Assembly (NCBI GenBank): GCA_963791625.1 | Contig: CAWBTA010000006.1 | Coordinates: 682,001-746,000 of the forward strand | Reading direction: 5' to 3' | From: JANMCE01 sp963791625 | Lineage (GTDB): Bacteria > Actinomycetota > Acidimicrobiia > Acidimicrobiales > Ilumatobacteraceae | DNA: 64,000 bases | Shown: piece by piece, positions 16,071 to 24,978 of the stretch | How the letters are laid out: each line of letters begins with the position of its first letter | Position numbering within the stretch: the stretch's first letter is position 1 | Translations under genes and position numbers: made by a program | The notes under the pieces: generated by a model | Told to the model about the DNA's origin: nothing | Seen by the model: only the letters and a program-made list of their open reading frames with translations | The model's database searches: none

Positions 16071-17486
16071 ATGCGACAGTCGACCGTCACCCGACCTGGC
16101 AGCCCGATCCTGCAGTTCCTTGGGGCAGCGCGGACGGTAACCGGAAGTCGCTTTCTGGTCTCGACCGGCGTGTCCAACGTTCTCATCGATTGCGGTCTGT
16201 ACCAAGGTGAGCGCGAGTTGCGCGAGCGGAACTGGGCCGACTTTCCGGTGCCTCCGGACGAGCTCGATGCGGTCGTCCTCACCCACGCCCATGTCGACCA
16301 TTGCGGTTACCTGCCGGCGCTCGTCGTGGCTGGGTTTCGCGGCAGCGTGTTCGTGACCCAGGGAACGTGGGAGCTGGTCAACATCGTGCTTCCCGACAGC
16401 GGACACCTGCAGGAGGAAGAGGCCGAATACGCGTCGCAGCATGGATTTTCCCGCCATCATCCGCCCCGTCCGCTCTACACCGAAAAGGACGCCCGAGCCT
16501 GCCTCGCGCAGTTGTCGTCAGTCGATTTCAACACTCGCACCGAAATAGCGAGCGGCGTGCATCTGACCTTCCAGCGGGCCGGTCACATTCTGGGTGCGGC
16601 ATCGGCGCATCTCGAACTCGACAACGGAGAGAACATCGTCTTCAGCGGTGATCTCGGTCGTTCACAACACCCGTTGCTGCTCCCGCCCGCACCTATCGGC
16701 GCGGCGGACACGATCGTTGTTGAATCAACATACGGCAATCGCAGCCACGGCGACGCCGACCCGGTTGAGGCGTTGGCCGACGCCGTGCGTCGCACTGCGG
16801 CCCGCGGTGGCACCGTGATCATTCCGTCGTTCGCGGTCGACCGGACGGAGGTGCTGCTGTTCCACCTGCGACAGCTGATGGCCGACGAACGCGTGCCGAG
16901 TTTGCCGGTGTACGTGGACAGCCCCATGGCTTTGGCGGCGCTCGCGGTCTATCGCGAGGCGATCGCCAACCGATCAGCTGAGCTGCGACCTGAGGTACTC
17001 GACGGTCACCCCGACCCGTTCGACACCGGCACGCTGACCGAGGTGCGTGATGTCGAGGAGTCGAAGAAACTCCACGGCAATCGCTTCCCGTCGATCATCA
17101 TTTCGGCGTCGGGGATGGCGACGGGTGGGCGGGTTCTGCACCACCTTGCCAATCGTCTACCCGACAATCGCAACACCATCCTGCTCGCCGGCTTTCAGGC
17201 GGCCGGTACGAGAGGCCGTCGACTCGTCGATGGCGAACGGCAAATCAAGCTGCTCGGCCGCTACGTGCCCGTCAAGGCGGAGATCGTGAACCTTCCTGCC
17301 CTGTCGGTACACGCCGACCGCGACGAGATCGTCCAGTGGCTCGGCACCGCCACTCAGGAACCCCTCACCACCTTCGTGGTTCACGGCGAGTCCGAAGCGT
17401 GCGAATCCCTTCGTGATGCCATCGAAACCGGCCTGGAGTGGACCGCAGTCGTGCCCGACTACCTGGAGCGCGTCCGCCTCGACTAG
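16071..17486 (+). CDS. Beta-CASP metallo-beta-lactamase-fold ribonuclease
   Basis: A 471-residue MBL-fold protein with an RNA-specificity domain (Ysh1/CPSF73-like). The zinc site is complete: THAHVDHCGYLPAL (HxHxDH), AGHILGAAS with the third-motif His, and FSGDLGRS with the Asp. The beta-CASP motif A Asp/Glu (VVESTYGNRSHG), SPMALAAL, and the C-terminal SASGMATGGRVLHHL and LSVHADRDE motifs are present. It probably cleaves RNA. Homologues are often found in stress gene clusters. ATG 16071 is used, with AAGGAG upstream. It follows the eRF1-like gene, and both carry DosR-like sites, hinting at joint control of RNA and ribosomes in stress. Confidence 0.88.
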   Translation: MRQSTVTRPGSPILQFLGAARTVTGSRFLVSTGVSNVLIDCGLYQGERELRERNWADFPVPPDELDAVVLTHAHVDHCGYLPALVVAGFRGSVFVTQGTWELVNIVLPDSGHLQEEEAEYASQHGFSRHHPPRPLYTEKDARACLAQLSSVDFNTRTEIASGVHLTFQRAGHILGAASAHLELDNGENIVFSGDLGRSQHPLLLPPAPIGAADTIVVESTYGNRSHGDADPVEALADAVRRTAARGGTVIIPSFAVDRTEVLLFHLRQLMADERVPSLPVYVDSPMALAALAVYREAIANRSAELRPEVLDGHPDPFDTGTLTEVRDVEESKKLHGNRFPSIIISASGMATGGRVLHHLANRLPDNRNTILLAGFQAAGTRGRRLVDGERQIKLLGRYVPVKAEIVNLPALSVHADRDEIVQWLGTATQEPLTTFVVHGESEACESLRDAIETGLEWTAVVPDYLERVRLD

Positions 17487-17531
17487 TTGATCCAGTCCGT
17501 AACGCCCGAGGGCGGTCCGACACTACGAGGC

Positions 17532-18899
17532 ATGGCTCGTGTTCTCGCCCCCCATCACCCGCCCAGGAAGCTCGGGCATCGTCGGTCGCGTCGGCCCCAA
17601 GGGCCGCTTCCGACGTCCACCAGGTCATTCGGCTCGGTGCGTTTCGTGCACCTGTCGTTCGAAGGCCCAGACCCGTACTCCCGAGCAGGAGGCCTGGCGA
17701 TTCGGGTCACCACCTTGGCCGGGGCGATGGCTGCCACGGGCGCGCTCGTCGACCTGTACTTCGTTGGTGATCCGGCCCTTCCGGGCATCGAGGAGCGTGA
17801 CGGGGTGACGTTGCACCGCTGGTGTCAGGCCATTTCGGCGCACGCTCCTGCGGGTGTCTACGACCAGGAGGAACGAAAGATCGAGGATCTCTGCATCTGG
17901 CTGCCTACCGTACTGGCCGAGGTTGTCGCAGCGGACCGGCACGCCAGTCGGCGCACCATCGTGCTGGCCGAGGACTGGCACATGGCGTGGCCGCTGATTG
18001 CGGTGCATGACGAGCTGGTGCGGACTGGCTTGCGGGACGCAGCAACCTTGGTGTGGACGGCGAACAACCGCTTCGGTTTCGACCGCATCGACTTCCATCG
18101 GCTGGCCGGCGCGGCCAAGATCTTCACGATTTCACGCGCCATGAAACACCTGATGTGGCAATGCGGCGTGAACCCGACCGTGGTGCCGAATGGTGTTCCG
18201 ACGTCAACGTTTTCGCCTGTGCCTCGCGAAGGTCGGGCGGCGCTGAGCAACGCGTTCAGCGCAGGCCCGGTTTTTGCCAAAGTCGGCCGCTGGGACCCGG
18301 ACAAACGTTGGGCAATGGCGCTTGAAACCATCGCGGCTCTGCGGGATCGAGGGGAGCGAGCGGTGTTGTTGGCGCGTGGGTGGAATGGAACAGCGGCGGC
18401 TAGTGCGCACTACCGAGAGCTTCGAGCCCACGCCGATCAGCTCGGGCTCACGTGGGCCGTCTGCCATGTTGCCGGACCAGACGACTGCGATCTGGCCGAG
18501 GCTGTGACCCGTCTCGTTCCCGACGATGCAGGTGTCATCGAACTCGCCTTTCCGGTTGATGGCCGCCAGTTGCAGATCCTTTATGCAGGGGTTGATGCCG
18601 TCCTGGCCAACAGCGGTTTCGAGCCTTTCGGTCTCGTTGGGTTGGAGGCAATGGCGGCCGGCGCCGTTGTGATCACCGGTGCGACCGGTGAGGACTACGT
18701 CATTCCGTTCGAGAACGGTTTCGCGCTCGACACCGACGACGCCAGGGAGATCGTCCGATGCCTCGACTGGCTTCGCGCCAAGCCGGACCGCGACCGCGCC
18801 ATGCGCGCCAACGCTCGCACCTCTGCCCGCCGATATGACTGGACCCACGTCATCGAACGGCTGACGCTCGCGCTCGAAATCCAGCCGAACCGTTTGTAA
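17532..18899 (+). CDS. Glycosyltransferase, GT4/GT5-like GT-B fold
   Basis: A protein of up to 455 residues. The region from VRFVHLSFEGPDPYSRAGGL resembles the N-terminus of GT-B enzymes (glycogen-synthase-like AGGL loop), followed by VLAEDWHMAWPLI, VVPNGVPTSTF and, in the donor-binding half, NSGFEPFGLVGLEAMAAG with the E-x7-E motif. It likely builds a glucan or a glycoside from a nucleotide sugar. The start is uncertain: ATG 17532 has GAGG too close, and GTG 17637 fits the conserved N-terminus better. It directly follows the RNase gene and may share its transcript. Confidence 0.8.
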   Translation: MARVLAPHHPPRKLGHRRSRRPQGPLPTSTRSFGSVRFVHLSFEGPDPYSRAGGLAIRVTTLAGAMAATGALVDLYFVGDPALPGIEERDGVTLHRWCQAISAHAPAGVYDQEERKIEDLCIWLPTVLAEVVAADRHASRRTIVLAEDWHMAWPLIAVHDELVRTGLRDAATLVWTANNRFGFDRIDFHRLAGAAKIFTISRAMKHLMWQCGVNPTVVPNGVPTSTFSPVPREGRAALSNAFSAGPVFAKVGRWDPDKRWAMALETIAALRDRGERAVLLARGWNGTAAASAHYRELRAHADQLGLTWAVCHVAGPDDCDLAEAVTRLVPDDAGVIELAFPVDGRQLQILYAGVDAVLANSGFEPFGLVGLEAMAAGAVVITGATGEDYVIPFENGFALDTDDAREIVRCLDWLRAKPDRDRAMRANARTSARRYDWTHVIERLTLALEIQPNRL

Positions 18900-18950
18900 C
18901 AAACGGGCTCCCCAGCGAACTACGAACCAAAGCTATTCGAGGAGGAAGCC

Positions 18951-19772
18951 ATGTTGGGTCTCACCGGGAAGACAGCGCTCGTTACGGGCGGTAGCTCGGG
19001 CATCGGGCAGTCCATCGCCATTCGGCTGGCCGAAGAAGGCGTCAACGTAGCCATCAACTATGTCGGCCGCCCCGAGGGTGCGCTGGCGACCAAGGAAACG
19101 ATCGAACGCGGTGTGGATGATTGCCTGTGCAACATTCGGGACCGGGGGATGGCTCCGCTGCTGGTTGAGGCGGACGTGTCCAACGCCGCCGATGTCGAGC
19201 GCATGTTCAAGGAGACGACGGCCGCGTTCGGGTCGATCGACTTCCTGGTCAACAACGCCGGCATCCAGATCTCGGCCGACTCCGATGCCCTTGCGGTAGA
19301 AGACTTCGATCGAGTGCTGGCCGTGAACCTGAGAGGGTCGTTCCTCTGTGCTCAGCAGCACCTCCGGCACCTCGTTGACCGTGGCGCAACCGGCGCGATC
19401 GTCAACGTGTCGAGTGTGCATCAGGAGATACCCAAGCCGAAGTTCCTGAGCTACTCGGTGAGTAAAGGCGGCATGCAGAACCTGACGCGCACGCTGGCGC
19501 TCGAGTACGCCAGTCGAGGCATTCGAGTGAATGCCGTCGCCCCGGGTGCCACCGTCACGCCGATCAATCGGGCGTGGATCGACGACCCCGTTAAGCGAGC
19601 GCAGGTGGAGGCCCACATCCCAATGCGGCGGGCGGGTACGTCCGAGGAGATGGCTGCCGCGGCGGCGTTCCTGTTCTCTGACGAAGCCCTCTACATCACC
19701 GGTCAGACCCTGTTCGTTGACGGTGGTCTCACGTTGTACCCGTCATTCGAGTCCACGTGGTCGTCGGAATGA
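18951..19772 (+). CDS. SDR family oxidoreductase (glucose 1-dehydrogenase-like)
   Basis: A 273-residue classical short-chain dehydrogenase. It has TGGSSGIG for the cofactor, NNAGIQ, catalytic Ser in VNVSSVHQ, YSVSKGG with Tyr and Lys, and the closing VDGGLTLYPSFE. An insertion after INYVGRPEGALATK is slightly longer than usual. Relatives act on glucose or other polyols with NAD(P). ATG has GAGGAGG eight bases upstream. It is the first gene of a tightly packed four-gene unit, its stop overlapping the cyclase start. Confidence 0.88.
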   Translation: MLGLTGKTALVTGGSSGIGQSIAIRLAEEGVNVAINYVGRPEGALATKETIERGVDDCLCNIRDRGMAPLLVEADVSNAADVERMFKETTAAFGSIDFLVNNAGIQISADSDALAVEDFDRVLAVNLRGSFLCAQQHLRHLVDRGATGAIVNVSSVHQEIPKPKFLSYSVSKGGMQNLTRTLALEYASRGIRVNAVAPGATVTPINRAWIDDPVKRAQVEAHIPMRRAGTSEEMAAAAAFLFSDEALYITGQTLFVDGGLTLYPSFESTWSSE

Positions 19773-20662
19773 TCGCTGTGGCCAACGCATCGCCGGAAAC
19801 GTGGTTCCCGTCTCGTTGGGGTGAAGACGACGCTGCCGGGGCGCTCAACGAAATCACGGCGGACAAGCGGCTGCGGGCGTTGCAGCTGCCAAAGACCGGC
19901 CAGATGTTCGACCTCGCCCACGTCCTTCATGCCGACGTGCCGGCCTTCCCCGGCCGTACCTTTCGCCAATGGGTACCCGAAGCGGCACCCGCGGGCGGTC
20001 TCGGCAACAATCACGTGCACTGGGTGGCCGAACGATTCGAAGCCACGACCCAAATGGGAACCCACATCGACGGGTTGAACCACTTGCACGTTGGTGATCG
20101 CACCTACAACGGGCATCGCATAGGCGCCATTCTGAGTGAGACCGGAACGACCAGACTCGGCATCGAAACCCTTCCGCAGATCGTCACCCGTGGACTGCTC
20201 ATCGACATCGCTGCGCGGCGCGGCGTGGCGCATCTCGACGCCGGAGATGTGATCGGAACCGACGAAGTGGGGCGCGCATTGGCCGTCGCCGGGCTTAGCG
20301 TCGAGCCCGGCGACGCAGTGCTCTTCCACACGGGTTGGGGGCGGCTGTGGGACGAAGACCCGACCCTCTATCCAACCGGTCAGCCCGGACCAGGGGCGGC
20401 GCTCGCCGACTGGTTGGCCGCGCGTCGGGTGGCACTTACCGGTTGCGACACCTGGAGCTATGGGCCCGTGCCCGCCGAAGACGTGGACGAACCGTTCGTG
20501 GTTCCTCAGACGCTCAATGTTCGCCACGGCATTGTGGTGATGGAGAACCTTCGCCTGTGCGATCTTGCGGCTGCCGGGGTGAGCGAATTCCTGCTTGTCG
20601 TCTCCCATCCAAAACTGCGCGGGGCCACGGGTGCATGGGTGGCCCCGCTGGCGATTGTGTGA
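19769..20662 (+). CDS. Cyclase family metal-dependent hydrolase (kynurenine formamidase fold)
   Basis: A 297-residue member of the cyclase/KynB-like family. The metal motif usually written HxGTHxDxPxH appears as TQMGTHIDGLNHL, with Gln at the first position. Other features are LAHVLHADVPAFPG near the N-terminus and VLFHTGWGRLWDEDP. Long members of this family open cyclic amides or lactones. ATG 19769 overlaps the SDR stop (ATGA). The GMC oxidase gene starts 12 bp downstream. A scheme in which the SDR and GMC enzymes oxidise a sugar or cyclic alcohol and this enzyme opens the resulting lactone is plausible but inferred. Confidence 0.82.
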   Translation: MIAVANASPETWFPSRWGEDDAAGALNEITADKRLRALQLPKTGQMFDLAHVLHADVPAFPGRTFRQWVPEAAPAGGLGNNHVHWVAERFEATTQMGTHIDGLNHLHVGDRTYNGHRIGAILSETGTTRLGIETLPQIVTRGLLIDIAARRGVAHLDAGDVIGTDEVGRALAVAGLSVEPGDAVLFHTGWGRLWDEDPTLYPTGQPGPGAALADWLAARRVALTGCDTWSYGPVPAEDVDEPFVVPQTLNVRHGIVVMENLRLCDLAAAGVSEFLLVVSHPKLRGATGAWVAPLAIV

Positions 20663-20673
20663 AAGGACCCACC

Positions 20674-22206
20674 ATGGATCATTACGACGTCATCGTCATC
20701 GGCTCTGGCGCAGGCGGTGGAACGCTTGCTCATTCGCTAGCACCAACCGGAAAGAAGATCCTCATCCTTGAGCGCGGCGGCTATCTGCCGCGCGAATTGG
20801 AGAACTGGAGCTCTCGGGCAGTGTGGGGCGATCTGCGCTATCGCAACAGCGGAAAGTGGACCGACGGCGCAACCGGCAAATCGTTCACGCCGAAGCAGCA
20901 TTACTACGTCGGGGGCAACACCAAGTTCTACGGGGCAGTGCTTTTCCGCATGCGCGAACGCGACTTCGGCGAGGTCACCCACGTCGACGGGGTCTCGCCG
21001 CAATGGCCCATCACCTACGCCGACCTCGAGCCGTATTACACCCGCGCGGAGCAGCTGTACTCGGTGCACGGAGAGCGCAAGGTCGATCCCTTTGACCCGC
21101 CCGCGAGCGGCCCCTATCCGCACCCACCGGTCAGCGACGAGCCTCGCATCGCCCAGCTTCGAGGCGACTTGGAGCGAGCCGGCCTACGGCCGTTCTGGTT
21201 GCCGATGGGCATCATGATCGATGAGGACCACCCAGAGCGAAGTGCGTGCATTCGCTGCGCGACATGTGACGGTTTCCCCTGCCTGGTCAACGCCAAAGCA
21301 GATGCCCATGTCGTGTGTGTGGAGCCGGCGTTACGCCACCCGAACGTGACTCTGCTGACAGGTGCGAACGTCTCTCGACTGGAAACGTCCGCCGACGGGC
21401 GCCGAATAACGGCAGTGGCTGTGGAGCGCAACGGAGTACACGAGCGTTACACGGCCGACGTTGTTGTGTCGGCGGCCGGTGCTATCAACTCCGCCGCGCT
21501 CTTGTTGCGGTCCGCGTCGGAGAAGCATCCCAACGGTCTGGCCAACGGATCGGATCTTGTTGGCCGCAATCTGATGCTTCACAACAACAGTTCCCTCATT
21601 GCCTTCTCGAAGGAGCCCAACCCAACGAGGTTTGAAAAGACGCTCGGCATCAACGACTTCTACTACGGAGACGGCAGTTGGGAGTACCCGCTCGGTGCCA
21701 TGCAGATGCTCGGACGAAGTGATGCCTTTACCATCTCGCTCGACGCGCCCGACGAACCCGACCCCGCCGGACGAGCCGAGCACGCGCTCGACTTTTGGCT
21801 CACGACGGAGGATCTCCCGCAGGCGCAAAATCGGGTGGAGGCGCACGCCGACGGCGGCATAACCCTCCACTACACCCCCTCCAACCTCGAAGCGCATCAA
21901 CGTCTTATCGCCACCTTCAAGGGACTGCTCGAATCAATGCAGTGCCGCAAAGAAGTGCGAGAGATGCCGCACTATCTCGGTGGGAAACTCGGCGTCTCGG
22001 CCGTCGCCCACCAAAACGGCACGATGCGCTTCGGACACGATCCGGCCACCTCGGTGCTCGACGTGAACTGCAAGGCGCACGAACTCGACAACCTGTACGT
22101 GGCCGACTCCAGCTTCTTCGTTTCGAGCAGTGCGGTCAATCCGACGCTCACCATCATCGCCAACGCGTTGCGAGTCGGCGAGCATCTGGCCGAACGGCTC
22201 TCGTGA
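20674..22206 (+). CDS. GMC family FAD-dependent oxidoreductase
   Basis: A 510-residue flavoprotein. The N-terminal dinucleotide site is YDVIVIGSGAGGGTLAHSLA; YVGGNTKFYGAVLFRM follows. A Cys-containing stretch SACIRCATCDGFPCLVNAKA suggests a possible metal or structural site not typical of cholesterol oxidase. The C-terminal His/Asn region reads HQNGTMRFG and SSSAVNPTLTIIANA. Such enzymes oxidise sugars or alcohols. ATG has GAAAGGA upstream. Its stop TGA shares one base with the antiporter ATG, completing the SDR-cyclase-GMC-antiporter unit. Confidence 0.87.
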   Translation: MDHYDVIVIGSGAGGGTLAHSLAPTGKKILILERGGYLPRELENWSSRAVWGDLRYRNSGKWTDGATGKSFTPKQHYYVGGNTKFYGAVLFRMRERDFGEVTHVDGVSPQWPITYADLEPYYTRAEQLYSVHGERKVDPFDPPASGPYPHPPVSDEPRIAQLRGDLERAGLRPFWLPMGIMIDEDHPERSACIRCATCDGFPCLVNAKADAHVVCVEPALRHPNVTLLTGANVSRLETSADGRRITAVAVERNGVHERYTADVVVSAAGAINSAALLLRSASEKHPNGLANGSDLVGRNLMLHNNSSLIAFSKEPNPTRFEKTLGINDFYYGDGSWEYPLGAMQMLGRSDAFTISLDAPDEPDPAGRAEHALDFWLTTEDLPQAQNRVEAHADGGITLHYTPSNLEAHQRLIATFKGLLESMQCRKEVREMPHYLGGKLGVSAVAHQNGTMRFGHDPATSVLDVNCKAHELDNLYVADSSFFVSSSAVNPTLTIIANALRVGEHLAERLS

Positions 22207-23395
22207 TGCCGAACGCGTCATTCACGAGCCTGGCCGTCGTTTTGGCGGTTGCGTTCGTTGCGCGGCTGGTGCTCGGCCTGTTTCCTCGGGTGCAAGTGCC
22301 CGGAGTGGTCGTGGAAATCGTGCTGGGCATCGTGGTCGGGCCGCAGGTGTTGAGCTGGGCCCGAGCCGACGAACCGGTCAAGCTCCTGGCGACCATCGGC
22401 GTGGCCTTCCTGTTGTTTCTGGCCGGTTTGGAACTGGATGTCGATCACCTGCGCGGCCCGCTCCTGCGGGTGGCTGGTCGAGGGTTCGCGGTGTCTCTAG
22501 CGCTGGCCCTGGTCGCTGGGTTTTCGCTGTCGGCGGCGGGCCTGGTGAAGAGCCCGCTGCTCGTCGCCGTCGCCCTCACCGCGACATCGTTAGGCCTGGT
22601 GATACCGGTGCTCAAAGAGGCCGATGCCATCACCAGCCCCATCGGGCAGCTGGTTGTCGCGGGAGCGTCGCTCGGGGATTTCGGAGCCATCATTGCGCTG
22701 TCCCTGCTGTTCTCCCGCGACACGTCGAGTTCGTCGGCCCGCTTCGTTCTGCTGGGCGTGTTCGTTGCGACGGTTGCGGTCGTTGCCTGGTCGATTGCCC
22801 GCGCCGGTCGTTCGATGCGCATCTCGCAAGTGCTCGTGCGACTGCAGGACACCACAGCGCAGATCCGGGTTCGGGCCGCGATGCTGCTGCTGATCGGACT
22901 CGTGGTGCTGGCCGAACACACCGGCCTGGAAACGATCCTGGCTGCGTTCGTGGCGGGGGCTGTGGTGAGCGTCATCGATCGAGATGAGATGAGAACCCAT
23001 CCGCAGTTCCATCTGAAGTTGGAGGCCATCGGGTACGGATTTCTCATTCCGGTCTTCTTCGTCACCAGCGGCATCCGGTTCGATCTTGCTGCGCTGCGGG
23101 ATCACCCTTCGGTCTTGGCTCGGGTGCCGATTTCCTGGCCGCGCTCCTGGTCGTTCGCGGCGTGCCTGCGCTGTTCTACCGAAAGTCGGTGAGCGGTCGC
23201 GAGCGGCTGGCGGCGGCGTTGCTTCAGGCAACGTCGCTCCCCTTCATCGTAACCGCCACCATGATCGGCGTAGAGATCGGCGCCATCACCAGTGCGAACG
23301 CCGCTGCGCTTGTGGCCGCCGGCCTGGTGTCGGCCCTGATCTTTCCCGCCCTCGCCGTCTCATTCCTCGCGACGCGCACACCGATAACGGCCTGA
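22206..23395 (+). CDS. Kef-type cation/proton antiporter (frameshift near 23131)
   Basis: A CPA2 antiporter of about 396 residues if the frame is mended. The N-terminal part to LRDHPSVLARVP carries about ten hydrophobic segments, including LFLAGLELDVDHLRG and VVAGASLGDFGAIIALSL with the conserved Asp of the ion site. At the T-run 23131-23133 the frame must move back by one base: LAALLVVRGVPALFYRK and the remaining segments to FLATRTPITA lie in the next frame. Read as written the protein would end at 23192 with an unrelated tail. Last gene of the SDR-cyclase-GMC unit. Confidence 0.8.
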
Positions 23396-23445
23396 ACGGC
23401 TGGAACGGTCTTTCAGTTGTCAAGGTGCTGGTCGGCGGGCGCCCC

Positions 23446-24657
23446 TTAGCCAGCGCGGGCCTGGGGTGGGCCGGTTGAGTAGTGGGTGTGGTCATCGGCG
23501 TAGATGAACTCGACGCGTCGCCCCGCGAGGAGTCGCACGTTGATGTTTTCGGCATGGACCTTGGCGTGGTGGTGGGCGCAGAGAGGCACGAGGTTGTCGA
23601 GATCGGTACGGCCACCGTTTCGCCAGTAGCGAATGTGATGGAGCTTCGTCTGCCAGTACCGGACTGCGCAGCCCGGGTAGCAACACGTTGGGTGGACCGC
23701 GGCGAGCGCACGACGTTGAGCACGGTTGGCGAGCCGGGAGTCCCGTCCGACATTCATCTCGCCGGGAGCGGAGAGGATGTCGCCGTTTCGCACGACGATG
23801 TCGTAGATCCGAGCGTGTGTTGCGAGTATCCGATCCAACGCGGAATCGGGCAGGTCGAGCCCTTCGACGCCCCAATCGATCTCGATGTCGTTGCCGCGGT
23901 GATGCACGACAATGACCTGCGCTGGCCCGCCCGCCGCGGAGGTGGCGTCGCCCGTTACCAATGCAACGAGAGCCTGTGCTCGTAGAAACTGCTGGCGTTC
24001 GATCGCGTCGTCGGGACAGTGCTCTGGGGCGAGGTCATGGAAGCGCGCTTCGGTCTCGCTCATAACCCGAGCGTGGAGGAGCCGGTAGGTCTCAGGATCG
24101 AACCAACCCGACAGCCGCCCCATGCCTGATTCGGGGTCGAGCCAGAGCTTCAACCGTGTGGCGCGCTTCTGCCGGACGAGCCGCTCCTCGGCATCTTCGG
24201 CTTCCTCGGCATCTCGGGCGACGGCCACGACGCGCTTGCGGAACTCTTCGCTGGTCGCCGTTCGACCGTACTCGACCAGTTGGTTAGCTTGATCGGCGAG
24301 CGCAGTTTGCACCGCAGGTTTGGCCTGCCGGTACGTCGCGGCGAAGGCTTCGACGTGACCGCTGGAGAGATCGCCGTCTTCGAACGCGTCGGCGACCGGA
24401 GTGACCTTCTTCAAGAACCGGGCCCGCTTCACAACTTGGTCGCTCTGCCCGAGGGAGATCCGTGCCGCCTTCGCATACACGTCTTGCCCGACGGCGGACT
24501 TGGCGTTGAGGTCATCCATCAGCCGCGTCTTGATGGCGGCGAGCACGTTCTCAAGCTGGGTGACCTCGGAGACGGCGAGACGCAAATCGTCGAGAGTGGG
24601 CGACGGCATCGGGTTCATGACCCGTTCAAACGTCCCGATGATCCGCCCCCGATCCAT
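23446..24657 (-). CDS. DUF222 / HNH endonuclease domain protein
   Basis: A 403-residue protein with the helical DUF222 region over about residues 10-280 and a C-terminal HNH motif (CCYPGC, then KLHHIRYWRNGGRTDLDN and LCAHHHAKVH). The family is abundant, multi-copy and of unknown role in actinobacteria; the HNH residues (His-His, Asn, His) look intact. ATG 24657 is chosen, with a GTG fifteen bases upstream as an alternative. It stands alone between the antiporter (convergent) and a small unknown frame. Confidence 0.85.
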   Translation of the reverse strand: MDRGRIIGTFERVMNPMPSPTLDDLRLAVSEVTQLENVLAAIKTRLMDDLNAKSAVGQDVYAKAARISLGQSDQVVKRARFLKKVTPVADAFEDGDLSSGHVEAFAATYRQAKPAVQTALADQANQLVEYGRTATSEEFRKRVVAVARDAEEAEDAEERLVRQKRATRLKLWLDPESGMGRLSGWFDPETYRLLHARVMSETEARFHDLAPEHCPDDAIERQQFLRAQALVALVTGDATSAAGGPAQVIVVHHRGNDIEIDWGVEGLDLPDSALDRILATHARIYDIVVRNGDILSAPGEMNVGRDSRLANRAQRRALAAVHPTCCYPGCAVRYWQTKLHHIRYWRNGGRTDLDNLVPLCAHHHAKVHAENINVRLLAGRRVEFIYADDHTHYSTGPPQARAG

Positions 24658-24699
24658 TGCAACAGGATACACGTGTTCGTAGAATATTGCAACGTACTC

Positions 24700-24978
24700 C
24701 TATAGAAAGTTCCAGCTATTCTGCCGGAAGGAATCGCCGTCAGCCCCGCCACGTTGGCGCGTGTCCGATGCGAATGTCCGGCACGAAGAGCGCCCCGATC
24801 TCAGCAAAATCGCGGCAGCGGATAGGTCGGCAGCTAAGCCCGTGGCTCGGCCTTCCGGCTCGTCCTCGATGACGTGGAGGCCTTGCTCTCGAAGACGGGT
24901 GATGTTGTCGAGCATTGCCTGCAGCACTTCAGTGGAGTGGCCCTCCCAGGTCTGCACCGGGCTCAACGTCGGTGGCAC
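24700..24978 (-). CDS. Small hypothetical protein abutting the debranching enzyme
   Basis: A 92-residue frame whose GTG start follows the debranching-enzyme stop with no gap (TAG then GTG). The middle contains an amphipathic helix, LQAMLDNITRLREQGLHVIE. No known family is recognised. The position suggests coupling with the upstream gene, but the weak start and low-complexity end leave open that it is not a gene. Confidence 0.3.
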   Translation of the reverse strand: MPPTLSPVQTWEGHSTEVLQAMLDNITRLREQGLHVIEDEPEGRATGLAADLSAAAILLRSGRSSCRTFASDTRQRGGADGDSFRQNSWNFL

